The notes: a model not told the origin generated them from the sequence alone. A stretch of DNA of 55,933 nucleotides from JAFGGG01 sp964634205 (GCA_964634205.1 CAZWKE010000019.1:1-55933), one strand, 5' to 3'. Numbered from the stretch's first letter, positions 34,209 to 43,060 are shown. Made by a program: numbers and translations.

Positions 34209-35126
34209 ATGGCGTATTTTTATTTTTTCCGGCATGATACGAACTGCAACTGGCTGATGAAGGAGGTGAAGGAGGTATATCCCCAATACCTGTTCGAGCC
34301 CGTGGAGTACCGGGGACGCCGGGTAAAGTTCTATGTTATTCTGGACTGGGTGTTCAGGGTGAACAGGGGCGCCAATATGGACTGGATCAAGGAGTTCGGC
34401 GGAAACTATGTGCGTTCGTTCGAAGAGCTGCCGCAGGGAGCGGGGATTTTCATCACGGGGTATGATTCCGATGTGCGTGAATTACAGCAGGCCCGGGAAC
34501 GAGGTATCCCCATTATCGATCGCGCCTGTCCCTGGGTGCGCCAGTTTCGCAAACAGCTTGAATCGATGAACACGCAGAAGGAACAGGCGGTCATCATGAT
34601 CGACAAAGGGCATATGGTATACGACTGCTACAAAAGCATCTTCCCCCCGGATTCGATTTTTATTCTGCCTTCCAACTATAAAGATGAGATAGCCGCGCAG
34701 AAAGACCCCGCCAAGTCCCTTCGCCTGATCGTCTACACGGTATTCAGGAAAAAAGACGCTGAAAACGCGGAACGTTTTATCAGGGAGCACTATCCGCATC
34801 CGGACAACAACCTGGAGGGATACAAAAAATCGCTGTGTGTCTGGACCAAACAGGGGCTGGTTGAGGAAATGGAAGAGGAAATACCCCGCTATAATCTGGA
34901 GCAGATATGGATCATCTGCAGCAGTGAGGTGGACCGCTCCACGAAATCCCTCATCAACGAGGCGCGGGAACATAGGTGCGAAGCCCGGATAATAAAACAC
35001 CGCGATGATATTCCCGCAAGTGTGGCCGCGGACGCGCGTGTCGGCGTATTGATGGCCCCCATCCCCATGCCCAAGAAGGCGGTTGAGATCAAGGAGATCA
35101 TCAAGCAGCGCTTTTCCCGTAAGTGA
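34209..35126 (+). CDS. Divergent IspH/LytB-like iron-sulfur protein
   Basis: A 305-residue protein. Cysteines at 13, 107 (IIDRACPWVRQF) and 210 (KKSLCVWTKQ) lie at nearly the same spacing as the three cluster cysteines of E. coli IspH (12, 96, 197). Other blocks follow the IspH order: IFITGYDSDVRELQQA for the AHG region, KGHMV for the GHPE loop, SLINEAREHRCEARII for the NSNRL region. The catalytic Glu of GHPE is Val, the His of AHG is missing, and the SSNSN and TAGAS ligand residues are changed. So it can probably hold an Fe-S cluster but is unlikely to make isoprenoid precursors. It starts 32 bases after the SDR gene with AGAAGA upstream, and it seems to belong to the same operon. Confidence 0.6.
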   Translation: MAYFYFFRHDTNCNWLMKEVKEVYPQYLFEPVEYRGRRVKFYVILDWVFRVNRGANMDWIKEFGGNYVRSFEELPQGAGIFITGYDSDVRELQQARERGIPIIDRACPWVRQFRKQLESMNTQKEQAVIMIDKGHMVYDCYKSIFPPDSIFILPSNYKDEIAAQKDPAKSLRLIVYTVFRKKDAENAERFIREHYPHPDNNLEGYKKSLCVWTKQGLVEEMEEEIPRYNLEQIWIICSSEVDRSTKSLINEAREHRCEARIIKHRDDIPASVAADARVGVLMAPIPMPKKAVEIKEIIKQRFSRK

Positions 35127-35212
35127 AAAACAACAAGCTTGGGTGTACTACATAAAAAGCCGGCGAACATAACCGGGCAGGAAACAAATTTTAAATTGCT
35201 GCGGGCGGCGGC

Positions 35213-35241
35213 TTGCCAATTGCAGCACCATCAGATACAAT
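35213..35241 (+). promoter_or_regulatory. Promoter of the pyrF-pyrE fusion gene
   Basis: TTGCCA (35213-35218), a 17-base spacer and TACAAT (35236-35241). The predicted leader is about 66 bases. It separates this gene from the unit ending at 35126. Confidence 0.7.
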
Positions 35242-35313
35242 ATCCATTATACCAAAGAGTTTCAAACACGCCCGCTTACCGCGGTTTTTAACAGCACAAA
35301 GGAGAAGGCTTGC

Positions 35314-36915
35314 ATGAAAGATTTTTTCGGACGCCTGCAGGCGCGGATTCAGGAAAAAGATACCCTGCTCTGCGTGGGGCTTGATCCACAGGACAAACTG
35401 CCGACGCCGGACCCGTTCAAGGGGCTGGTGGATTGGGTGGGGAACATTGTTTCGGAGACGGCGGAATTCGCCGCCTGCTACAAGCCGAATATCGCCTTTT
35501 ACGAGGCGTTCGGCGCGCAGGGGCTGGCGGCTCTGGAGCATATTATGACGGAGGTCATCCCGGATGATATCCCCGTAATCATCGACGCCAAGCGCAGTGA
35601 CATCGGCAATACGGCCGCGGCATACGCGGGTGCCCTGTTCGGGCGTCTTAAGGCGGGTGCGGTTACCCTTAATCCCTACCTGGGAAAAGAAGCGGTCCTG
35701 CCCTTTTTGGAATATGAGGACAAGGGGCTGTTTCTGCTCTGCCGTACCTCCAACCCCGGTTCGGACGCCCTGCAGGAGGTCAAGGTCTGCGACCCCTATG
35801 GTTTTGAGGAGTATTACCTGCGCGTGGCCAGGGAGGCAACCGGGTGGAGCGGGCGGATCGGTTTGGTGGTGGCCGGGAACGATATCCCCGCCCTGGAGGC
35901 GGTGCGGCAGGTGCTGCCGGAGGTATGGCTGTTGGCGCCGGGTATCGGGGCCCAGGGCGGAAATATCGCAGCGGCCCTGGCGGCCGGCATGCGCAGCGAC
36001 GGCAGCGGTATCCTCTTGAACATCTCGCGCGGAATCACCCGCGCCGCCTCCCCGGGCAAAGCGGCGGAAGCGGCCGTCGCGGAGATCCGCCGGGTAAAAT
36101 CGGACCTGCGGGCCCGTTTAATCCAGGCCGGGGAAGAATCCGGGCAGGTGCGGCGGACGGGCCGGGTTGCGCAACGGGCCGGGGAGGGGGACCGGGCGGC
36201 GTCGGCAGGGCAGCCGGCAGGGTCGGCGCCGGCTGACAAAACGAACGCGGGCCAAGGCCGGCAGGCCGGCAGGCGGGCGTCGGCGGAAAAGGGAAACCGT
36301 GAACTGGATGCGCGAAAGCGGGGGCTCATCCTGGATCTCATCAGGGCCGACTGCTTCAAACTCGGCAGGTTTACCCTGAAATCAGGTATTGTCTCCCCGT
36401 TCTATATAGACATGCGGCTGATTATTTCTCATCCCGCGCTGATGCGCAAGGTGGCCGCGGCCTACTGCGAAATGATCAGAGAGTTGGATTACGACCGCCT
36501 GGCCGGTATTCCGCTGGCCGCCGTGCCCTTTGCCGCGGTTGTTTCGCTTATGCTGGAGAAGCCGCTGATTTTCCCCCGTCCGGAAACCAAGCAGCACGGC
36601 ACAAAAAAACCGGTTGAGGGGGCGTACACCGGCGGGGAGCGGGTGCTGCTGCTGGATGACCTGATTGCCACCGGGGTGAGCAAGCTTCAGGCCGTGGATA
36701 TTCTGCGCGCCGAGGGCCTTAAGGTCAGTGACCTGGCGGTGCTGATAGAGCGTGGGCTGGGCTGCGCGGAGGACCTGAAAAAACACGGAATCACGCTGCA
36801 TTCGTACCTGCATATCACCGAGTTTATCGCGGTCTGCCGTGAGCAGGGGATGTTGACCCAAGATGAATGGGAGAATATTATGGGATTTTTAGATTCTTCC
36901 GGAGAAGGGCATTGA
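35314..36915 (+). CDS. pyrF/pyrE: Fused orotidine-5'-phosphate decarboxylase - orotate phosphoribosyltransferase
   Basis: A 533-residue bifunctional enzyme for the last two steps of UMP synthesis. Residues 1-265 are OMP decarboxylase: CVGLDPQDKLP and the catalytic VIIDAKRSDIGNTA. Residues from about 335 are orotate phosphoribosyltransferase: FTLKSGIVSPFYID and the PRPP-binding VLLLDDLIATGVSK. The order is PyrF then PyrE, the reverse of the human UMP synthase. The two are joined by about 60 residues of Gly/Ala/Arg/Gln-rich low complexity (about residues 270-333, very GC-rich DNA). AAGGAG precedes the ATG. A clear promoter (35213-35241) makes it a unit of its own. Confidence 0.93.
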   Translation: MKDFFGRLQARIQEKDTLLCVGLDPQDKLPTPDPFKGLVDWVGNIVSETAEFAACYKPNIAFYEAFGAQGLAALEHIMTEVIPDDIPVIIDAKRSDIGNTAAAYAGALFGRLKAGAVTLNPYLGKEAVLPFLEYEDKGLFLLCRTSNPGSDALQEVKVCDPYGFEEYYLRVAREATGWSGRIGLVVAGNDIPALEAVRQVLPEVWLLAPGIGAQGGNIAAALAAGMRSDGSGILLNISRGITRAASPGKAAEAAVAEIRRVKSDLRARLIQAGEESGQVRRTGRVAQRAGEGDRAASAGQPAGSAPADKTNAGQGRQAGRRASAEKGNRELDARKRGLILDLIRADCFKLGRFTLKSGIVSPFYIDMRLIISHPALMRKVAAAYCEMIRELDYDRLAGIPLAAVPFAAVVSLMLEKPLIFPRPETKQHGTKKPVEGAYTGGERVLLLDDLIATGVSKLQAVDILRAEGLKVSDLAVLIERGLGCAEDLKKHGITLHSYLHITEFIAVCREQGMLTQDEWENIMGFLDSSGEGH

Positions 36916-36957
36916 TCCCTTATCGTTTCTTAAAGGGGGCCCGGTGAGAAACATTTT

Positions 36958-36985
36958 AGGGCATGCTGCCCGGTTATATAACCGG
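36958..36985. terminator. Two adjacent hairpins between convergent pyrF-pyrE and vapC
   Basis: GGGCA-TGC-TGCCC (36959-36971) and the perfect 16-base palindrome CCGGTTATATAACCGG (36970-36985) lie at the meeting point of the two genes; the palindrome overlaps the vapC stop codon. Neither has a convincing T-run, so terminator function is tentative. Confidence 0.35.
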
Positions 36986-37357
36986 TATCTGAGCCAGGCT
37001 TTTGAAATGTCTGTCTCCCGAACATAAATGCAGGTCGTTTTGTATGGCCAGGGAAGCGATCCACAAATCGTTGGTCGGTATCGGAGTGCCTTGTGTTTTT
37101 AATTGCCTGAAAAGGTATGCATAATGACGTGTTGTATCTTCGTCAGCGAAAAGAATATTTACCCGGCGTTTATTAAGAAATTTGACAAGTATTTTTTCGT
37201 TTTCCGGGCCCCTGCTTCCGCAGGCAAATCCCGCCCGCAACTCAGCTATAACTATAAATGGAATATAAATTTCTTCCGCTTTCCGGATAATTTGCACCAT
37301 CCGGTCATCGCCTTTACAAAAATCGATGTACCTGTTGGTATCCAGAAGTATTTTCAC
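36974..37357 (-). CDS. vapC: PIN-domain ribonuclease toxin VapC
   Basis: A 127-residue toxin. The PIN acidic residues are visible: Asp in LLDTNRYIDF, Glu in VIAELRAGF, Asp in PTNDLWIASLA and Asp in CSGDRHFKSL. VapC toxins are Mg2+-dependent RNases, often cutting tRNA. The ATG overlaps the stop of the antitoxin gene by four bases (ATGA), the usual type II arrangement. Length is normal and nothing suggests inactivation. The 3' end overlaps a palindrome near the end of the pyrF-pyrE gene. Confidence 0.9.
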   Translation of the reverse strand: MKILLDTNRYIDFCKGDDRMVQIIRKAEEIYIPFIVIAELRAGFACGSRGPENEKILVKFLNKRRVNILFADEDTTRHYAYLFRQLKTQGTPIPTNDLWIASLAIQNDLHLCSGDRHFKSLAQIPVI

Positions 37358-37596
37358 TTCCAGAGTTCCTTATCGATCCTTTCGAAATCCCGTAATGCTG
37401 ATTCCGTAGCCGGATCATCGATCCAGCTTCCCGAAAGATCATCCATGTCATGAAATACCAGGTCATTTTCCGTAAGGAAACCGGCTTCCAGCGCCTGGAT
37501 GATGATAGAGTTGATGCTTTTATGTGTTTTTTCCGCCTTTTTTCGTACAATTCTGTCAAGATAGTCTGGAATATTCCTGATTGTATATTGTTTCAT
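37354..37596 (-). CDS. vapB: VapB-type antitoxin with ribbon-helix-helix domain
   Basis: An 80-residue protein. The N-terminal 40 residues are a FitA/Arc-like ribbon-helix-helix (MKQYTIRNIPDYLDRIV, HKSINSIIIQALEAG) that binds DNA; the acidic C terminus (DMDDLSGSWIDD) should wrap the VapC active site. The ATG at 37596 is chosen over 37626 because it gives the normal domain start and because a consensus -35 and a -10 ending seven bases earlier put the transcript start at this codon. The pair probably represses its own promoter. Confidence 0.85.
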   Translation of the reverse strand: MKQYTIRNIPDYLDRIVRKKAEKTHKSINSIIIQALEAGFLTENDLVFHDMDDLSGSWIDDPATESALRDFERIDKELWK

Positions 37597-37602
37597 GCCT
37601 AC

Positions 37603-37631
37603 AATGTAGTCAAATTGTGCCTGCATGTCAA
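37603..37631 (-). promoter_or_regulatory. vapBC promoter, predicted leaderless
   Basis: On the minus strand a perfect TTGACA (37626-37631), a 17-base spacer and TACATT (37603-37608). The predicted start coincides with the A of the vapB ATG. Confidence 0.6.
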
Positions 37632-37684
37632 TAATGAACAGCCGGGCGTGTTGTTTTTAATCCGGCGAATTATTTTTCGGGGCC

Positions 37685-37713
37685 TTGTTTAATTTCTTCC
37701 CCACGCGTATATT
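37685..37713 (+). promoter_or_regulatory. Promoter of the PilZ gene
   Basis: TTGTTT (37685-37690), a 17-base spacer and TATATT (37708-37713), divergent from vapBC. The predicted leader is about nine bases. Confidence 0.5.
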
Positions 37714-37728
37714 TATTAATAGAGACAG

Positions 37729-38736
37729 ATGTTCCAGATAATTATCTTAGACGCGGATAAATTAAGAGAGTTTTACGAGAATGTGCAGAGCGGGTTTCGC
37801 AAAAGCCCGCTGGAATATATCCTGTTCACCATACTCATCGGGCTTTTGCTCTTCGCGGTGCTGTTTTTTATTCTGTCCCAGATCAGGGCGGGCAGACGGG
37901 TCCGCAAGCGCACACGCGAGCGGTTCCGTGCAATTTTACAGAAAAAAGGCATCACCCCGGCCCAGGAAAAGCTTATACAGCGGTTGACACGGTATTTCCC
38001 GCGGGACAAGAAATACCTGACAGATATGCTGACCCACGCCCATACCTTTACCACCTGTGTCAACCGTATGAGTGCCCGGGAGGGGGTGGATGACGCGGAG
38101 ATAGCGAAACTCCGGATCCAACTTGGTTTCAGCGGCGGTGAAGTAACGAGGGAGCGGGGCACGCCGCACCAGCTCCACTCTACCGCGGAATTTCCCAAGG
38201 GAAGCCTGGTAAAAGTAAACCTGCCCAAGCAGGGTACGGAAAAAGGCAGGATCGATGAGGTCGATGAGCTGGGACTCGGTATTACCACCCGGGCCGCGGC
38301 CTCACCGGGAAGCGCGGTGACCCTGGAGGTTGATTCACGCTCAGGGTATTACCTGGTACGATCACAGGTGATTGAAAGCGGGAACAACAGGATAAAGGTG
38401 GCGCATTCCGAACACCTGGAACGGGTGCAGAACCGGAACTTTTATCGCAAACAGACAAGACTGCCCATTACCCTTAAGCTTCCCGGTGATACCGTAAAAA
38501 TATTTCACAGTTATACATTGGATCTGGGCGGCGGGGGTGCCAGGGTACGGGACCCCGGGATTCAGGCATTTCCCGGACTTGAGCTCGTGATGATGATCAA
38601 AACCGAAACCGGAGAAACCCTGGTGCTGCCCGTCCGGGTAACCAGGGTTGCGCAAAAGAACAACAGCATAAGCCTCACCTTCGGACCGATAAAAGAGGCG
38701 GTCCGCGATAAGATTATGCGGATGGTTCTACACTGA
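37729..38736 (+). CDS. Membrane-anchored YcgR/PlzA-like PilZ protein
   Basis: A 335-residue protein with one transmembrane helix (about 29-50) and a cytoplasmic remainder. After a basic helical region comes a flagellar-brake-like barrel (about 150-235), then a PilZ domain: RNFYRKQTRLPITL holds the RxxxR arginines and TLDLGGGGARV the D-x-S-x-x-G turn with Gly for Ser. Such proteins bind cyclic di-GMP and adjust flagellar motor or surface behaviour; the Ser-to-Gly change may weaken binding. Its stop lies inside the convergent dehydratase-activator gene (23-base overlap). It is a likely receiver for signals set by the HD-GYP regulator at 8158-9219, though the two genes are far apart. Confidence 0.8.
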   Translation: MFQIIILDADKLREFYENVQSGFRKSPLEYILFTILIGLLLFAVLFFILSQIRAGRRVRKRTRERFRAILQKKGITPAQEKLIQRLTRYFPRDKKYLTDMLTHAHTFTTCVNRMSAREGVDDAEIAKLRIQLGFSGGEVTRERGTPHQLHSTAEFPKGSLVKVNLPKQGTEKGRIDEVDELGLGITTRAAASPGSAVTLEVDSRSGYYLVRSQVIESGNNRIKVAHSEHLERVQNRNFYRKQTRLPITLKLPGDTVKIFHSYTLDLGGGGARVRDPGIQAFPGLELVMMIKTETGETLVLPVRVTRVAQKNNSISLTFGPIKEAVRDKIMRMVLH

Positions 38737-41700
38737 GCTCCATGCCGGGTATTTTCCCCTGTTTCAATGCCACACGCGATGCCTGCAGACAGAAGCTTTC
38801 AAAGCGTGCCTCAAGCAGCTGCGGATAGGGATTCCCGTCACATTCCACCGTCAGGAAGGGGATGCGCTCGTTTCGCGCGAACTGCTCCAACAGCAGCCGT
38901 TCACCCGCCTCACCGAAGGCCTGGATTTTGCTATCCATATCGGTGTTGTTCGAAACCACCGCTTCGGTAAAACGTACGGGCATACAGCCGAACGGTCCGA
39001 TATTGATAATTCCCGCGTATTTATTCAAGGCATCGCGCATCAGCATACCCATAATCATACCGGGCTCGCCCTTCAGGGTAGTAGGCACGATATGCTTGGA
39101 GTATTTGATGATATTATCAATATCGATATATTCCGGTTCATACAGGCCGGAAACGGATAGGATTTTCTTGATCCGCCTTTCCACAATATGCTGTGTTTTA
39201 TCGGAGATGAAAAACTCCAGAGCACCCAGCAGGGTGTGATTGGCGTAATGCAGTCCGTTTTTAATCATGTAATTGAGGTAGTATATCCATTCCATAACCG
39301 GGGACAGCCGGGCGATAAACCCGCGCTCAGCCAGCATGCCGGCGATATTCTGGTTGGAAAAAGAATCACGGCGTACAAATATTTCTCCCATGACGATGAC
39401 CTGGGGTACCTGGTCGATGGTCATTTTCAGCGGGATTTCCGCCAGACGCTTTGCGGAGAGCTTCAGTTGACGATACAGTGAATGCCCGGTTCTTCCGGCA
39501 AAGGTGTCTAAAACCTTGTCGTATTCGCGGTTGAATATTTCCATGGCGCTTGCCGGGTCCTTGGCCAGGACCTTGATGGAATTGCGGATATCGTCCATGA
39601 CATCGCTGACTACAATGGCCTCCCAGGCAGATAACGCGAATGTGGGACCCACACCGGAGTAGCGCTCCTCGTTGGCCAGTGAAAGCACTGCCACGTCGTG
39701 CAGCTTCCGTTCACGGATGAGGATGTTCATGTATACGTGGTACTGGCCCAGGCGGCAGTAGCCCGCCGCACGCGGCTGGAATATCACCAGTTTTTCCTGC
39801 GGGGACTTCTGCTGTTCCAGGTACTTCAGCATGGAGCCCACACAGACGATCATGGGCAGGCATTCCTTGCAGGTGGTGACCCCTCTGCCCAGACGCAGCA
39901 CTTCGGTATCGGCAATAGGCAGGGCCAGGGCCTTTACCCCCAGTTTCTGAAACACGGCCGCGAAGGCCCGGTTTCCCAGATCACCCATGGAAGGAATGAT
40001 CATGGTTACCTGCGGATGTTTTAAGGGGAACCTTTTTCCGTCAGAGTCCACAAAAAAGATACCGGTATTTTCGATACTCATGCGCGCGGGTTTGAAGCCG
40101 TTTGTGACCGCGGCCAGCGCGTCTTTCTGTACTTTCAGGTAGTTATGAATGATGTCCAGAAAGGCCTCGATCCGGGTATTTATGCCCGCGTCCGCGGTGT
40201 GCCCGTCCAGCTCCAGGGTCAAAGAGGGCTTGGTCCCCATGATTTTTCTAAAATAGGTCAAGAGCAGCGAGTCGATGGCGCATAAAAAGTTGGTGATATA
40301 CACCCCGAACAGCTGCGGATTGTTCTTTACCACCTGGGAAACCCGGATAAGCTGCTGTCCGATCTCCCAGTGCAGGTAATCATCGTGGGGAAACTTCAGG
40401 GGTTCATCCCCGATGGGGATCATGTCGGCGGGAATGACCAGGTGACTGCGTGTGGTGATTTTTTTGGGAATACCCTTGTTGGCCTCATCGTTAAAGGCGT
40501 TATAGGCGCGTCCCAGTACCACAACCCCGATTTTATCGGGTGTAGCGCGCAGCTGCTCCAGTGCTTTCCTGCCGATTTCCCAGCACTCGTCCTCAAAGGC
40601 CTCCTGCAGGGAAACCGCCTTGGTAAACGCCGCGTGGGCGGTTTTTTTGGGGATCCCCAACTTTTTGGCCGTGTCGATAAATGCCGGCCGTCCCTTTTCG
40701 TATCCCTCGTTGAAGTTGATGGTGGGCGCGAGTATCCTGCCTTCCAGGTCCTTGTCCTTGTAAATCTGGCGCATCCAGAACGCCTCGCCCTGGATAAAAA
40801 TACAGGTGGATGAGAATTCCTTGCGTACATTCCCCTGCGGAACGTACAGCTCTTCCACGTGGGGCATGAAATAATAATCCGGTTTTTGCCCGGTAAGGGT
40901 ATCAAAAAATCCGATGGCAATCTGGGCCGGATAACACAAGGAAGAGGTCTGGCGGTCCAGGGCTTCGTGGTTCATGATATCAGGGATTATCACCCGACAG
41001 CCCAGATCCGTAAAAAAGTTGTAGTAAAGCGGAAAAAGCTTATGGGCCAGAAAACTTCTGTTGATTCCGATAACCGGTCCGGTTGCATTTTCCGGCGCGG
41101 GCGGTGCGTATTTTCCGAACTGGAGTTCGTTTCGGACCTTTACCAGGTCGAGTTTTTCGGGGTCCACACTGATTTTAAAGCGCATGTTATAATAGCGGTT
41201 ACAGGCCCCGCCGAAGGGGTACAGCTTGTCTTCGATGCGGATGCGGTTGATGCTGCATTTAAGGTCGCATTTTTCCTTGCCGCCGGCACAGGTAAAGGGC
41301 TTGTCATAACTGACCTTTCTGGCGATAAGCGAACGCAGATCGAATGATTTCTTTTCTATGAGACCCAGTTCCAGGCGTTTTTTCAGTTCAAGGGCCACGC
41401 CGAACGCACCCATCAAACCGGGTTCCGGGGGCACCACGATCGGTTTTCTTAAGATGGCGGCCATGGCCAGGGGTACGGCCTTGTTATAGCATACCCCGCC
41501 CTGGACAAAAATCTTCTCACCCACGGGACGATAGCCTTTTACCCGGTTGATATAATTAAAACAGATGGAATATACCAGTCCGGCCAGAATATCGTTGCGC
41601 GAAATATCCTCGTGCGTGGCATTTTTTATGTCCGAAGAGATAAAGGCCGCGCATTGGTCGTTAAAGTTGGGAGGACGTTTTCCCTGTATCGCCAGGTCGG

Positions 41701-43060
41701 CGATGTCCTCAACCTTAACCCCCAGTGATTCGTAGGCCGCCTCTTCCAGAAACGAGCCGGTTCCCGCGGAGCAGGCCTCGTTCATGGCGTAATCCGAGGC
41801 CACCGAGTTTGTGATATAGGTATATTTTGCGTCCTGTCCGCCGATCTCAAAGATCGTATCGACCTTTGGATCGAAATACACGGCGGCCGAGGCATGCGCG
41901 ATTATTTCGTTGATGATACCGTCCGTCAGCGAATAGAGACCGGCAATCTGGCGTCCGGATCCCGTGACCCCGATGCCGATGATCTTGACCGGGGTATCGC
42001 CGATCTGCTTCAGGATTCCCTCATAACACTGGCGTGACGCCTCCACCGGGTTTCCGTTGGTACGCAGGTAAACCGAGGCCAGGAAGGAGTTGTCCGTGGT
42101 GCGCAACAGCACGGCCTTGGTGGTGGTGGAGCCGACGTCAAGTCCGATGATACAGGTGTCGTTCTTTTCGGCCTTGGCGTAAGGAGTACTGTTGAATGTC
42201 ACCAGGTGTTCAAAATCCTTTAAGGGCGGCAGGAATGAAAATCCGGAGTGGCCCTCGTGAAACAGCTCACCATTCAGTTTTTCGCCGCGTTTCAAGCCGG
42301 CAATAGCCGCGCCCAGTGCCTCGAAATAGGCCGCCTGTTCGGGGACCGTAACGCTCGGGATCTCCTTTTTTATGCTGTCGATCACCACCTTGTTCTGGGC
42401 GGTCCCCCCGACAACCAGGATGTTGTCGTGCGGGATTTTGGCCAGCAGTTCGGTGATTTTCTGGGCGATCATTTTGCACAGACCGGCCGTGACATTGGCA
42501 ATGGGCTCACCCTTGTTCAAGGCATGGGTACAGTCGGATTTGCAGAACACGGAACAACGCCCGCTTACCGCGTAGGGCACGCCGGTACTCGCGATGTCCA
42601 CCGCCTCGGTCACCCCGAGGTTCATGCGTTTTATCTGCTGTAAAAAGAACTCGCCGGTGCCGGACGCGCATTTGTTTCCGGTGGAAATTCCCGCCACCTT
42701 GTGGTTGTGGTCCAGGCGGTATACCATAAAGGTTTCGCCGCCGGCGGAAACAACCGCGTCATATTGTTTGTTTCCGTTGGAGATATGCTCCAGCGCGTAC
42801 TCCACGGCTTCCGGTTCGGTGATATTGGGCAGGCGGACAAAGTTGCGGAATTTTCTGCCCGTTACCAGCACATTATGCTCATCATAATCGAATTTCTCCA
42901 GCAGCTCGCTGAACACCTTTTTGGGATTGCCCTCATGGGGCCGGATAATTGTCTGTTTTACAGACAGTTTCCCGTTCTGTGTACTTACTTCCACCGCGGA
43001 TATGGTTGATGCGCCCAGGCAGACGCCCAGTGCTTTTTGTTCAGGGTTTTTCATTTTCAT
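38714..43060 (-). CDS. Giant acyl-CoA dehydratase activator-like protein (two BadF/HgdC ATPase domains plus DUF2229 and a dehydratase-like domain)
   Basis: A 1448-residue protein. Two ASKHA ATPase domains (about 10-265 and 300-570) each carry cluster cysteines: NKCASGTGEFFL and SGRCSVFC in the first, NEACSAGTGSFLEEA and NDQCAAFISSDI in the second; the phosphate loop LDVGSTTTKAVLL is intact in the second. DUF2229 (about 640-860) and a C-terminal part like 2-hydroxyacyl-CoA dehydratase subunits follow. In the short members, ATP drives an electron from the cluster to the dehydratase. The role of these long fusions is not known to me. No separate dehydratase subunit is nearby. The ATG at 43060 has GGAG five bases upstream. 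A 10-base tandem repeat lies in the promoter region. Confidence 0.85.
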   Translation of the reverse strand: MKMKNPEQKALGVCLGASTISAVEVSTQNGKLSVKQTIIRPHEGNPKKVFSELLEKFDYDEHNVLVTGRKFRNFVRLPNITEPEAVEYALEHISNGNKQYDAVVSAGGETFMVYRLDHNHKVAGISTGNKCASGTGEFFLQQIKRMNLGVTEAVDIASTGVPYAVSGRCSVFCKSDCTHALNKGEPIANVTAGLCKMIAQKITELLAKIPHDNILVVGGTAQNKVVIDSIKKEIPSVTVPEQAAYFEALGAAIAGLKRGEKLNGELFHEGHSGFSFLPPLKDFEHLVTFNSTPYAKAEKNDTCIIGLDVGSTTTKAVLLRTTDNSFLASVYLRTNGNPVEASRQCYEGILKQIGDTPVKIIGIGVTGSGRQIAGLYSLTDGIINEIIAHASAAVYFDPKVDTIFEIGGQDAKYTYITNSVASDYAMNEACSAGTGSFLEEAAYESLGVKVEDIADLAIQGKRPPNFNDQCAAFISSDIKNATHEDISRNDILAGLVYSICFNYINRVKGYRPVGEKIFVQGGVCYNKAVPLAMAAILRKPIVVPPEPGLMGAFGVALELKKRLELGLIEKKSFDLRSLIARKVSYDKPFTCAGGKEKCDLKCSINRIRIEDKLYPFGGACNRYYNMRFKISVDPEKLDLVKVRNELQFGKYAPPAPENATGPVIGINRSFLAHKLFPLYYNFFTDLGCRVIIPDIMNHEALDRQTSSLCYPAQIAIGFFDTLTGQKPDYYFMPHVEELYVPQGNVRKEFSSTCIFIQGEAFWMRQIYKDKDLEGRILAPTINFNEGYEKGRPAFIDTAKKLGIPKKTAHAAFTKAVSLQEAFEDECWEIGRKALEQLRATPDKIGVVVLGRAYNAFNDEANKGIPKKITTRSHLVIPADMIPIGDEPLKFPHDDYLHWEIGQQLIRVSQVVKNNPQLFGVYITNFLCAIDSLLLTYFRKIMGTKPSLTLELDGHTADAGINTRIEAFLDIIHNYLKVQKDALAAVTNGFKPARMSIENTGIFFVDSDGKRFPLKHPQVTMIIPSMGDLGNRAFAAVFQKLGVKALALPIADTEVLRLGRGVTTCKECLPMIVCVGSMLKYLEQQKSPQEKLVIFQPRAAGYCRLGQYHVYMNILIRERKLHDVAVLSLANEERYSGVGPTFALSAWEAIVVSDVMDDIRNSIKVLAKDPASAMEIFNREYDKVLDTFAGRTGHSLYRQLKLSAKRLAEIPLKMTIDQVPQVIVMGEIFVRRDSFSNQNIAGMLAERGFIARLSPVMEWIYYLNYMIKNGLHYANHTLLGALEFFISDKTQHIVERRIKKILSVSGLYEPEYIDIDNIIKYSKHIVPTTLKGEPGMIMGMLMRDALNKYAGIINIGPFGCMPVRFTEAVVSNNTDMDSKIQAFGEAGERLLLEQFARNERIPFLTVECDGNPYPQLLEARFESFCLQASRVALKQGKIPGMELSVEPSA

